Shown here piece by piece: positions 39,804-52,790 of a DNA stretch of 64,000 bases. The stretch's first letter is position 1, and every line of letters begins with the position of its first letter. Under the pieces are notes generated by a model. That model saw nothing but the letters and a program-made list of their open reading frames with translations, made no database searches and was not told the DNA's origin. The DNA is from Paratinospora sagittata (lineage: Eukaryota; Streptophyta; Magnoliopsida; Ranunculales; Menispermaceae): NCBI GenBank assembly GCA_035771175.1, contig CM069603.1, positions 20,498,286 through 20,562,285 on the forward strand, in the 5' to 3' direction. The translations under genes were made by a program, and so were the position numbers.

Positions 39804-40668
39804 GGCTTCGAATTGAATCAAAATTGCAATCTGTCTTGATGTTCAGCTAGTTCTTCATTTTATCCCTTGTGTGCTAAGATTTGCAGAGGCTATCCATTGT
39901 TTAAAACTCTAAGTATATGAAGTGGTCTCGGTAAGATAACACATCAAAGAGGAACACATCACCTGTTTTGCATCGAGAACACATCAAACAATAGATTTCG
40001 AATTCTACAATGATCAAGCTCGAAGAACGAAGACATATCTCATGTCTAATGCATTAGTTTGATCTCTGGTGTGTAAGGCAACCCCTCGATCAACCTTAGC
40101 ACTAAAACTCTGAAAATTGCAAAGTCTTCAAAATCACTTTCGATATAGTATTTCATTTTTACTAAAATGTTTTCCGAAAGGTTTTAATCATAATTTTAAA
40201 GAGTTTTGAATTATTTAAAAGTGTTTATTCTTATATCAAAGTGTTTTGAGTCAATGAAATGGTTCGTTAGTGTCAAAATATTAATTTTTCAAAAATAAGG
40301 CTATCCAGCAATTGGCACGTCTTAGACTAAAATCTGATATTTCTAACGAGAAAAATGTGTGCACTTCTGCTTGCTCGATTTTTCTATTCCTTCACCGTTT
40401 TGCCAGGTTATCTTAATTGAAATATTCTCTAGTAACACCTAGATGATTCCCATTGTCTCGCACGCCCAAAAAACTTTAGATTGAACAATGTTTTGAATTC
40501 AAATCATTTTGTAGTACTCTTGCTCTTTAACCTTCAACTTCAAATTTTATAAAACACTTATTCTCTGATTTTCAAAAATACAACACGCACGATATTTGCA
40601 AGTTAGATTGAGGTTTTCGAAGAGTTTTTCAAGAGAAGAAAGTAATGATTCTTGCCTTTGCAAAAAAG
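39804..40668 (+). repeat. Unit 47, transition to the right zone
   Basis: This is the last unit with GCATCGAGAAC and among the first with TACTAAAATG followed by the full-length GTTTTCCG, the combination that dominates to the right. It also carries GGTTCGTTAG (as units 21 and 23), ATAGATTTCG and ATGTGTGCAC. Confidence 0.7.
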
Positions 40669-43600
40669 GGCTTCGAATTGAATCAAAATTTCAATCTGTC
40701 TTGATGTTCAGCTAGTTCTTCATTTTATCCCTTGTGTGCTAAGATTTGCAGAGGCTATCCATTGTTTAAAACTCTAAGTATATGAAGTGGTCTCGGTAAG
40801 ATAACACATCAAAGAGGAACACATCACCTGTTTTGCATCAAGAACACATCAAACAATAGCTTTCGAATTCTACAATGATCAAGCTCGAAGAACGAAGACA
40901 TATCTCATGTCTAATGCATTAGTTTGATCTCTGGTGTGTAAGGCAACCCCTCGATCAACCTTAGCACTAAAACTCTGAAAATTGCAACGTCTTCAAAATC
41001 ACTTTCGATATAGTATTTCATTTTTACAAAAATGTTTTCCGAAAGGTTTTAATCATAATTTTAAAGAGTTTTGAATTATTTAAAAGTGTTTATTCTTATA
41101 TCAAAGTGTTTTGAGTCAATGAAATGGTTATTTAGTGTCAAAATATTAATTTTTAAAAAATAAGGCTATCCAGCAATTGGCACGTCTTAGACTAAAATCC
41201 GATATTTCTAACGAGAAAAATGTGGGCACTTCTGCTTGCTCGATTTTTCTATTCCTTCACAGTTTTGCCAGGTTATCTTAATTGAAATATTCTCTAGTAA
41301 CACCTAGATGATTCCCATTGTCTCGCACGCCCAAAAAACTTTAGATTGAACAATGTTTTGAATTCAAATCATTTTGTAGTACTCTTGCTCTTTAACCTTC
41401 AACTTCAAATTTTATAAAACACTTATTCTCTGATTTTCAAAAACACAACACGCACGATATTGGCAAGTTAGATTGAGGTTTTCGAAGAGTTTTTCAAGAG
41501 AAGAAAGTAATGATTCTTGCCTTTGCAAAAAAGGGCTTCGAATTGAATCAAAATTGCAATCTGTCTTGATGTTCAGCTAGTTCTTCATTTTATCCCTTGT
41601 GTGCTAAGACTTGCAGAGGCTATCCATTGTTTAAAACTCTAAGTATATGAAGTGGTCTCGGTAAGATAACACATCAAAGAGGAACACATCACCTGTTTTG
41701 CATCAAGAACACATCAAACAATAGCTTTCGAATTCTACAATGATCAAGCTCGAAGAACGAAGACATATCTCATGTCTAATGCATTAGTTTGATCTCTGGT
41801 GTGTAGGGTAACCCCTCGATCAATCTTAGCACTAAAACTCTGAAAATTGCAAAGTCTTCAAAATCACTTTCGATATAGTTTTTCATTTTTACTAAAATGT
41901 TTTCCGAAAGGTTTTAATCATAATTTTAAAGAGTTTTGAATTATTTAAAAGTGTTTATTCTTATATCAAAGTGTTTTGAGTCAATGAAATGGTTCTTTAG
42001 TGTCAAAATATTAATTTTTCAAAAATAAGGCTATCCAGCAATTGGCACATCTTAGACTAAAATCTGATATTTCTAACGAGAAAAATGTGGGCACTTCTGC
42101 TTGCTCGATTTTTCTATTCCTTCACAAAATCTATTCCTTCACCGTTTTGCCAGGTTATCTTAATTGAAATATTCTCTAGTAACACCTAGATGATTCCCAT
42201 TGTCTCGCACGCCCAAAAAACTTTAGATTGAACAATGTTTTGAATTCAAATCATTTTGTAGTACTCTTGCTCTTTAACCTTCAACTTCAAATTTTATAAA
42301 ACACTTATTCTCTGATTTTCAAAAATACAACACGCACGATATTTGCAAGTTAGATTGAGGTTTTCGAAGAGTTTTTCAAGAGAAGAAAGTAATGATTCTT
42401 GCCTTTGCAAAAAAGGGCTTCGAATTGAATCAAAATTTCAATCTGTCTTGATGTTCAGCTAGTTCTTCATTTTATCCCTTGTGTGCTAAGATTTGCAGAG
42501 GCTATCCATTGTTTAAAACTCTAAGTATATGAAGTGGTCTCGGTAAGATAACACATCAAAGAGGAACACATCACCTGTTTTGCATCAAGAACACATCAAA
42601 CAATAGCTTTCGAATTCTACAATGATCAAGCTCGAAGAACGAAGACATATCTCATGTCTAATGCATTAGTTTGATCTCTGGTGTGTAAGGCAACCCCTCG
42701 ATCAACCTTAGCACTAAAACTCTGAAAATTGCAAAGTCTTCAAAATCACTTTCGATATAGTATTTCATTTTTACAAAAATGTTTTCCGAAAGGTTTTAAT
42801 CATAATTTTAAAGAGTTTTGAATTATTTAAAAGTGTTTATTCTTATATCAAAGTGTTTTGAGTCAATGAAATGGTTCTTTAGTGTCAAAATATTAATTTT
42901 TAAAAAATAAGGCTATCCAGCAATTGGCACGTCTTAGACTAAAATCTGATATTTCTAACGAGAAAAATGTGGGCACTTCTGCTTGCTCGATTTTTCTATT
43001 CCTTCACAGTTTTGCCAGGTTATCTTAATTGAAATATTCTCTAGTAACACCTAGATGATTCCCATTGTCTCGCACGCCCAAAAAACTTTTGATTGAACAA
43101 TGTTTTGAATTCAAATCATTTTGTAGTACTCTTGCTCTTTAACCTTCAACTTCAAATTTTATAAAACACTTATTCTATGATTTTCAAAAATACAACACGC
43201 ACGATATTTCCAAGTTAGATTGAGGTTTTCGAAGAGTTTTTCAAGAGAAGAAAGTAATGATTCTTGCCTTTGCAAAAAAGGGCTTCGAATTGAATCAAAA
43301 TTGCAATCTGTCTTGATGTTCAGCTAGTTCTTCATTTTATCCCTTGTGTGCTAAGATTTGCAGAGGCTATCCATTGTTTAAAACTCTAAGTATATGAAGT
43401 GGTCTCGGTAAGATAACACATCAAAGAGGAACACATCACCTGTTTTGCATCAAGAACACATCAAACAATAGCTTTCGAATTCTACAATGATCAAGCTCAA
43501 AGAACGAAGACATATCTCATGTCTAATGCATTAGTTTGATCTCTGGTGTGTAGGGTAACCCCTCGATCAATCTTAGCACTAAAAATCTGAAAATTGCAAA

Positions 43601-44145
43601 GTCTTCAAAATCACTTTCGATATAGTATTTCATTTTTACTAAAATGTTTTCCGAAAGGTTTTAATCATAATTTTAAAGAGTTTTGAATTATTTAAAAGTG
43701 TTTATTCTTATATCAAAGTGTTTTGAGTCAATGAAATGGTTCTTTAGTGTCAAAATATTAATTTTTCAAAAATAAGGCTATCCAGCAATTGGCACGTCTT
43801 AGACTAAAATCTGATATTTCTAACGAGAAAAATGTGGGCACTTCTGCTTGCTCGATTTTTCTATTCCTTCACCGTTTTGCCAGGTTATCTTAATTGAAAT
43901 ATTCTCTAGTAACACCTAGATGATTCCCATTGTCTCGCACGCCCAAAAAACTTTAGATTGAACAATGTTTTGGATTCAAATCATTTTGTAGTACTCTTGC
44001 TCTTTAACCTTCAACTTCAAATTTTATAAAACACTTATTCTCTGATTTTCAAAAATACAACACGCACGATATTTGCAAGTTAGATTGAGGTTTTCGAAGA
44101 GTTTTTCAAGAGAAGAAAGTAATGATTCTTGCCTTTGCAAAAAAG
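40669..44145 (+). repeat. Dimer higher-order repeat, two copies (units 48-49 and 50-51), one with a 17-bp insertion
   Basis: Units 48 and 50 share AAAATTTCAATC, GGCAACCCC and TTTTTAAAAAATAAGG. Units 49 and 51 share GTGTAGGGTAACC, TACTAAAATG and the CACCG version of the late part. The first copy is 1747 bp and the second 1730 bp; the difference is the insertion in unit 49. Unit 48 has private TGCAACGTC, GGTTATTTAG and AAATCCGAT. Unit 50 has ACTTTTGATTG, TCTATGATTT and ATTTCCAAG. Unit 51 has the first TTTTGGATTC, which becomes common downstream. Confidence 0.87.
42114..42142 (+). repeat. 17-bp insertion: duplicated CTATTCCTTCAC with an AAAAT spacer
   Basis: CTATTCCTTCAC stands at 42114-42125 and again at 42131-42142, separated by AAAAT. 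Every other unit has one copy. The insertion makes unit 49 882 bp long. Its dimer partner, unit 51, lacks it, so it probably arose after that duplication. The first copy is followed by A, as in CACAG-type units, and the second by CG, as in CACCG-type units. Confidence 0.95.
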
Positions 44146-45872
44146 GGCTTCGAATTGAATCAAAATTTCAATCTGTCTTGATGTTCAGCTAGTTCTTCAT
44201 TTTATCCCTTGTGTGCTAAGATTTGCAGAGGCTATCCATTGTTTAAAACTCTAAGTATATGAAGTGGTCTCGGTAAGATAACACATCAAAGAGGAACACA
44301 TCACCTGTTTTGCATCAAGAACACATCAAACAATAGCTTTCGAATTCTACAATGATCAAGCTCGAAGAACGAAGACATATCTCATGTCTAATGCATTAGT
44401 TTGATCTCTGGTGTGTAAGGCAACCCCTCGATCAACCTTAGCACTAAAACTCTGAAAATTGCAAAGTCTTCAAAATCACTTTCGATATAGTATTTCATTT
44501 TTACAAAAATGTTTTCCGAAAGGTTTAGTCATAATTTTAAAGAGTTTTGAATTATTTAAAAGTGTTTATTCTTATATCAAAGTGTTTGAGTCAATGAAAT
44601 GGTTCTTTAGTGTCAAAATATTAATTTTTCAAAAATAAGGCTATCCAGCAATTGGCACGTCTTAGACTAAAATCTGATATTTCTAACGAGAAAAATGTGG
44701 GCTCTTCTGCTTGCTCGATTTTTCTATTCCTTCACAGTTTTGCCAGGTTATCTTAATTGAAATATTCTCTAGTAACACCTAGATGATTCCCATTGTCTCG
44801 CACGCCCAAAAAACTTTAGATTGAACAATGTTTTGAATTCAAATCATTTTGTAGTACTCTTGCTCTTTAACCTTCAACTTCAAATTTTATAAAAAACTTA
44901 TTCTCTGATTTTCAAAAATACAACACGCACGATATTTGCAAGTTAGATTGAGGTTTTCGAAGAGTTTTTGAAGAGAAGAAAGTAATGATTCTTGCCTTTG
45001 CAAAAAAGGGCTTCGAATTGAATCAAAATTGCAATCTGTCTTGATGTTCAGCTAGTTCTTCATTTTATCCCTTGTGTGCTAAGATTTGCAGAGGCTATCC
45101 AATGTTTAAAACTCTAAGTATATGAAGTGGTCTCGGTAAGATAACACATCAAAGAGGAACACATCACCTGTTTTGCATCAAGAACACATCAAACAATAGC
45201 TTTCGAATTCTACAATGATCAAGCTCGAAGAACGAAGACATATCTCATGTCTAATGCATTAGTTTGATCTCTGGTGTGTAAGGCAACCCCTCGATCAACC
45301 TTAGCACTAAAACTCTGAAAATTGCAAAGTCTTCAAAATCACTTTCGATATAGTATTTCATTTTTACAAAAATGTTTTCCGAAAGGTTTAGTCATAATTT
45401 TAAAGAGTTTTGAATTATTTAAAAGTGTTTATTCTTATATCAAAGTGTTTTGAGTCAATGAAATGGTTCTTTAGTGTCAAAATATTAATTTTTCAAAAAT
45501 AAGGCTATCCAGCAATTGGCACGTCTTAGACTAAAATCTGATATTTCTAACGAGAAAAATGTGGGCTCTTCTGCTTGCTCGATTTTTCTATTCCTTCACA
45601 GTTTTGCCAGGTTATCTTAATTGAAATATTCTCTAGTAACACCTAGATGATTCCCATTGTCTCGCACGCCCAAAAAACTTTAGATTGAACAATGTTTTGA
45701 ATTCAAATCATTTTGTAGTACTCTTGCTCTTTAACCTTCAACTTCAAATTTTATAAAAAACTTATTCTCTGATTTTCAAAAATACAACACGCACGATATT
45801 TGCAAGTTAGATTGAGGTTTTCGAAGAGTTTTTGAAGAGAAGAAAGTAATGATTCTTGCCTTTGCAAAAAAG
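44146..45872 (+). repeat. Twin neighbouring units 52 and 53
   Basis: These units, 863 and 864 bp, share GGTTTAGTCATAA (a one-base deletion), GGGCTCTTC, AAAAAACTT and TTTTTGAAGAG. Differences are few: GTGTTTGAG against GTGTTTTGAG, AAAATTTC against AAAATTGC, and CCAATGTTT in unit 53. Unit 52 is the shortest full unit in the window. This is a second example of single-unit duplication, besides units 37 and 38. Confidence 0.85.
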
Positions 45873-48800
45873 GGCTTCGAATTGAATCAAAATTGCAATC
45901 TGTCTTGATGTTCAGCTAGTTCTTCATTTTATCCCTTGTGTGCTAAGATTTGCAGAGGCTATCCATTGTTTAAAACTCTAAGTATATGAAGTGGTCTCGG
46001 TAAGATAACACATCAAAGAGGAACACATCACCTGTTTTGCATCAAGAACACATCAAACAATAGCTTTCGAATTCTACAATGATCAAGCTCGAAGAACGAA
46101 GACATATCTCATGTCTAATGCATTAGTTTGATCTCTGGTGTGTAGGGTAACCCCTCGATCAATCTTAGCACTAAAACTCCGAAAATTGCAAAGTCTTCAA
46201 AATCACTTTCGATATAGTATTTCATTTTTACTAAAATGTTTTCCGAAAGGTTTTAATCATAATTTTAAAGTGTTTTGAATTATTTAAAAGTGTTTATTCT
46301 TATATCAAAGTGTTTTGAGTCAATGAAATGGTTCTTTAGTGTCAAAATATTAATTTTTCAAAAATAAGGCTATCCAGCAATTGGCACGTCTTAGACCAAA
46401 ATCTGATATTTCTAACGAGAAAAATGTGGGCACTTCTGCTTGCTCGATTTTTCTATTCCTTCACCGTTTTGCCAGGTTATCTTAATTGAAATATTCTCTA
46501 GTAACACCTAGATGATTCCCATTGTCTCGCACGCCCAAAAAACTTTAGATTGGACAATGTTTTGAATTCAAATCATTTTGTAGTACTCTTGCTCTTTAAC
46601 CTTCAACTTCAAATTTTATAAAACACTTATTCTCTGATTTTCAAAAATACAACACGCACGATATTTGCAAGTTAGATTGAGGTTTTCGAAGAGTTTTTCA
46701 AGAGAAGAAAGTAATGATTCTTGCCTTTGCAAAAAAGGGCTTCGAATTGAATCAAAATTGCAATCTGTCTTGATGTTCAGCTAGTTCTTCATTTTATCCC
46801 TTGTGTGCTAAGATTTGCAGAGGCTATCCATTGTTTAAAACTCTAAGTATATGAAGTGGTCTCGGTAAGATAACACATCAAAGAGGAACACATCACCTGT
46901 TTTGCATCAAGAACACATCAAACAATAGCTTTCGAATTCTACAATGATCAAGCTCGAAGAACGAAGACATATCTCATGTCTAATGCATTAGTTTGATCTC
47001 TGGTGTGTAGGGTAACCCCTCGATCAATCTTAGCACTAAAACTCCGAAAATTGCAAAGTCTTCAAAATCACTTTCGATATAGTATTTCATTTTTACTAAA
47101 ATGTTTTCCGAAAGGTTTTACTCATAATTTTAAAGAGTTTTGAATTATTTAAAAGTGTTTATTCTTATATCAAAGTGTTTTGAGTCAATGAAATGGTTCT
47201 TTAGTGTCAAAATATTGATTTTTCAAAAATAAAGCTATCCAGCAATTGGCACGTCTTAGACTAAAATCTGATATTTCTAACGAGAAAAATGTGGGCACTT
47301 CTGCTTGCTCGATTTTTCTATTCCTTCACCGTTTTGCCAGGTTATCTTAATTGAAATATTCTCTAGTAACACCTAGATGATTCCCATTGTCTCGCACGCC
47401 CAAAAAACTTTAGATTGAACAATGTTTTGGATTCAAATCATTTTGTAGTACTCTTGCTCTTTAACCTTCAACTTCAAATTTTATAAAACACTTATTCTCT
47501 GATTTTCAAAAATACAACACGCACGATATTTGCAAGTTAGATTGAGGTTTTCGAAGAGTTTTTCAAGAGAAGAAAGTAATGATTCTTGCCTTTGCAAAAA
47601 AGGGCTTCGAATTGAATCAAAATTTCAATCTGTCTTGATGTTCAGCTAGTTCTTCATTTTATCCCTTGTGTGCTAAGATTTGCAGAGGCTATCCATTGTT
47701 TAAAACTCTAAGTATATGAAGTGGTCTCGGTAAGATAACACATCAAAGAGGAACACATCACCTGTTTTGCATCAAGAACACATCAAACAATAGCTTTCGA
47801 ATTCTACAATGATCAAGCTCGAAGAACGAAGACATATCTCATGTCTAATGCATTAGTTTGATCTCTGGTGTGTAAGGCAACCCCTCGATCAACCTTAGCA
47901 CTAAAACTCTGAAAATTGCAAAGTCTTCAAAATCACTTTCGATATAGTATTTCATTTTTACAAAAATGTTTTCCGAAAGGTTTAGTCATAATTTTAAATA
48001 GTTTTGAATTATTTAAAAGTGTTTATTCTTATATCAAAGTGTTTTGAGTCAATGAAATGGTTCTTTAGTGTCAAAATATTAATTTTTCAAAAATAAGGCT
48101 ATCCAGCAATTGGCACGTCTTAGACTAAAATCTGATATTTCTAACGGGAAAAATGTGGGCACTTCTGCTTGCTCGATTTTTCTATTCCTTCACAGTTTTG
48201 CCAGGTTATCTTAATTGAAATATTCTCTAGTAACACCTAGATGATTCCCATTGTCTCGCACGCCCAAAAAACTTTAGATTGAACAATGTTTTGAATTCAA
48301 ATCATTTTGTAGTACTCTTGCTCTTTAACCTTCAACTTCAAATTTTATAAAAAACTTATTCTCTGATTTTCAAAAATACAACACGCACGATATTTGCAAG
48401 TTAGATTGAGGTTTTCGAAGAGTTTTTGAAGAGAAGAAAGTAATGATTCTTGCCTTTGCAAAAAAGGGCTTCGAATTGAATCAAAATTGCAATCTGTCTT
48501 GATGTTCAGCTAGTTCTTCATTTTATCCCTTGTGTGCTAAGATTTGCAGAGGCTATCCATTGTTTAAAACTCTAAGTATATGAAGTGGTCTCGGTAAGAT
48601 AACACATCAAAGAGGAACACATCACCTGTTTTGCATCAAGAACACATCAAACAATAGCTTTCGAATTCTACAATGATCAAGCTCGAAGAACGAAGACATA
48701 TCTCATGTCTAATGCATTAGTTTGATCTCTGGTGTGTAGGGTAACCCCTCGATCAATCTTAGCACTAAAACTCTGAAAATTGCAAAGTCTTCAAAATCAC

Positions 48801-51800
48801 TTTCGATATAGTATTTCATTTTTACTAAAATGTTTTCCGAAAGGTTTTAATCATAATTTTAAAGTGTTTTGAATTATTTAAAAGTGTTTATTCTTATATC
48901 AAAGTGTTTTGAGTCAATGAAATGGTTCTTTAGTGTCAAAATATTAATTTTTCAAAAATAAGGCTATCCAGCAATTGGCACGTCTTAGACCAAAATCTGA
49001 TATTTCTAACGAGAAAAATGTGGGCACTTCTGCTTGCTCGATTTTTCTATTCCTTCACCGTTTTGCCAGGTTATCTTAATTGAAATATTCTCTAGTAACA
49101 CCTAGATGATTCCCATTGTCTCGCACGCCCAAAAAACTTTAGATTGGACAATGTTTTGAATTCAAATCATTTTGTAGTACTCTTGCTCTTTAACCTTCAA
49201 CTTCAAATTTTATAAAACACTTATTCTCTGATTTTCAAAAATACAACACGCACGATATTTGCAAGTTAGATTGAGGTTTTCGAAGAGTTTTTCAAGAGAA
49301 GAAAGTAATGATTCTTGCCTTTGCAAAAAAGGGCTTCGAATTGAATCAAAATTGCAATCTGTCTTGATGTTCAGCTAGTTCTTCATTTTATCCCTTGTGT
49401 GCTAAGATTTGCAGAGGCTATCCATTGTTTAAAACTCTAAGTATATGAAGTGGTCTCGGTAAGATAACACATCAAAGAGGAACACATCACCTGTTTTGCA
49501 TCAAGAACACATCAAACAATAGCTTTCGAATTCTACAATGATCAAGCTCGAAGAACGAAGACATATCTCACGTCTAATGCATTAGTTTGATCTCTGGTGT
49601 GTAGGGTAACCCCTCGATCAATCTTAGCACTAAAACTCTAAAAATTGCAAAGTCTTCAAAATCACTTTCGATATAGTATTTCATTTTTACTAAAATGTTT
49701 TCCGAAAGGTTTTACTCATAATTTTAAAGAGTTTTGAATTATTTAAAAGTGTTTATTCTTATATCAAAGTGTTTTGAGTCAATGAAATGGTTCTTTAGTG
49801 TCAAAATATTGATTTTTCAAAAATAAAGCTATCCAGCAATTGGCACGTCTTAGACTAAAATCTGATATTTCTAACGAGAAAAATGTGGGCACTTCTGCTT
49901 GCTCGATTTTTCTATTCCTTCACCGTTTTGCCAGGTTATCTTAATTGAAATATTCTCTAGTAACACCTAGATGATTCCCATTGTCTCGCACGCCCAAAAA
50001 ACTTTAGATTGAACAATGTTTTGGATTCAAATCATTTTGTAGTACTCTTGCTCTTTAACCTTCAACTTCAAATTTTATAAAACACTTATTCTCTGATTTT
50101 CAAAAATACAACACGCACGATATTTGCAAGTTAGATTGAGGTTTTCGAAGAGTTTTTCAAGAGAAGAAAGTAATGATTCTTGCCTTTGCAAAAAAGGGCT
50201 TCGAATTGAATCAAAATTTCAATCTGTCTTGATGTTCAGCTAGTTCTTCATTTTATCCCTTGTGTGCTAAGATTTGCAGAGGCTATCCATTGTTTAAAAC
50301 TCTAAGTATATGAAGTGGTCTCGGTAAGATAACACATCAAAGAGGAACACATCACCTGTTTTGCATCAAGAACACATCAAACAATAGCTTTCGAATTCTA
50401 CAATGATCAAGCTCGAAGAACGAAGACATATCTCATGTCTAATGCATTAGTTTGATCTCTGGTGTGTAAGGCAACCCCTCGATCAACCTTAGCACTAAAA
50501 CTCTGAAAATTGCAAAGTCTTCAAAATCACTTTCGATATAGTATTTCATTTTTACAAAAATGTTTTCCGAAAGGTTTAGTCATAATTTTAAATAGTTTTG
50601 AATTATTTAAAAGTGTTTATTCTTATATCAAAGTGTTTTGAGTCAATGAAATGGTTCTTTAGTGTCAAAATATTAATTTTTCAAAAATAAGGCTATCCAG
50701 CAATTGGCACGTCTTAGACTAAAATCTGATATTTCTAACGGGAAAAATGTGGGCACTTCTGCTTGCTCGATTTTTCTATTCCTTCACAGTTTTGCCAGGT
50801 TATCTTAATTGAAATATTCTCTAGTAACACCTAGATGATTCCCATTGTCTCGCACGCCCAAAAAACTTTAGATTGAACAATGTTTTGAATTCAAATCATT
50901 TTGTAGTACTCTTGCTCTTTAACCTTCAACTTCAAATTTTATAAAAAACTTATTCTCTGATTTTCAAAAATACAACACGCACGATATTTGCAAGTTAGAT
51001 TGAGGTTTTCGAAGAGTTTTTGAAGAGAAGAAAGTAATGATTCTTGCCTTTGCAAAAAAGGGCTTCGAATTGAATCAAAATTGCAATCTGTCTTGATGTT
51101 CAGCTAGTTCTTCATTTTATCCCTTGTGTGCTAAGATTTGCAGAGGCTATCCATTGTTTAAAACTCTAAGTATATGAAGTGGTCTCGGTAAGATAACACA
51201 TCAAAGAGGAACACATCACCTGTTTTGCATCAAGAACACATCAAACAATAGCTTTCGAATTCTACAATGATCAAGCTCGAAGAACGAAGACATATCTCAT
51301 GTCTAATGCATTAGTTTGATCTCTGGTGTGTAGGGTAACCCCTCGATCAATCTTAGCACTAAAACTCTGAAAATTGCAAAGTCTTCAAAATCACTTTCGA
51401 TATAGTATTTCATTTTTACTAAAATGTTTTCCGAAAGGTTTTAATCATAATTTTAAAGTGTTTTGAATTATTTAAAAGTGTTTATTCTTATATCAAAGTG
51501 TTTTGAGTCAATGAAATGGTTCTTTAGTGTCAAAATATTAATTTTTCAAAAATAAGGCTATCCAGCAATTGGCACGTCTTAGACCAAAATCTGATATTTC
51601 TAACGAGAAAAATGTGGGCACTTCTGCTTGCTCGATTTTTCTATTCCTTCACCGTTTTGCCAGGTTATCTTAATTGAAATATTCTCTAGTAACACCTAGA
51701 TGATTCCCATTGTCTCGCACGCCCAAAAAACTTTAGATTGGACAATGTTTTGAATTCAAATCATTTTGTAGTACTCTTGCTCTTTAACCTTCAACTTCAA

Positions 51801-52790
51801 ATTTTATAAAACACTTATTCTCTGATTTTCAAAAATACAACACGCACGATATTTGCAAGTTAGATTGAGGTTTTCGAAGAGTTTTTCAAGAGAAGAAAGT
51901 AATGATTCTTGCCTTTGCAAAAAAGGGCTTCGAATTGAATCAAAATTGCAATCTGTCTTGATGTTCAGCTAGTTCTTCATTTTATCCCTTGTGTGCTAAG
52001 ATTTGCAGAGGCTATCCATTGTTTAAAACTCTAAGTATATGAAGTGGTCTCGGTAAGATAACACATCAAAGAGGAACACATCACCTGTTTTGCATCAAGA
52101 ACACATCAAACAATAGCTTTCGAATTCTACAATGATCAAGCTCGAAGAACGAAGACATATCTCATGTCTAATGCATTAGTTTGATCTCTGGTGTGTAGGG
52201 TAACCCCTCGATCAATCTTAGCACTAAAACTCTAAAAATTGCAAAGTCTTCAAAATCACTTTCGATATAGTATTTCATTTTTACTAAAATGTTTTCCGAA
52301 AGGTTTTACTCATAATTTTAAAGAGTTTTGAATTATTTAAAAGTGTTTATTCTTATATCAAAGTGTTTTGAGTCAATGAAATGGTTCTTTAGTGTCAAAA
52401 TATTGATTTTTCAAAAATAAAGCTATCCAGCAATTGGCACGTCTTAGACTAAAATCTGATATTTCTAACGAGAAAAATGTGGGCACTTCTGCTTGCTCGA
52501 TTTTTCTATTCCTTCACCGTTTTGCCAGGTTATCTTAATTGAAATATTCTCTAGTAACACCTAGATGATTCCCATTGTCTCGCACGCCCAAAAAACTTTA
52601 GATTGAACAATGTTTTGGATTCAAATCATTTTGTAGTACTCTTGCTCTTTAACCTTCAACTTCAAATTTTATAAAACACTTATTCTCTAATTTTCAAAAA
52701 TACAACACGCACGATATTTGCAAGTTAGATTGAGGTTTTCGAAGAGTTTTTCAAGAGAAGAAAGTAATGATTCTTGCCTTTGCAAAAAAA
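45873..52790 (+). repeat. Trimer higher-order repeat, two and two-thirds copies (units 54-56, 57-59, 60-61)
   Basis: The period is exactly 2594 bp. First members (54, 57, 60) share TAAAGTGTTTTG, TAGACCAAAATC and GATTGGACAATG. Second members (55, 58, 61) share TTTTACTCATAA, ATTGATTTTTC, AATAAAGC and TTTTGGATTC. Third members (56, 59) share AAAATTTC, GGTTTAGTCATAA, TTAAATAGTTTTG, AACGGGAAAA, AAAAAACTT and TTTTTGAAGAG. Small differences: ACTCCGAAA in 54 and 55, ACTCTGAAA in 57 and 60, ACTCTAAAA in 58 and 61, CTCACGTCT in 58, and TCTCTAATTTT in 61. It is the most repeated higher-order unit in the window. Confidence 0.95.
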
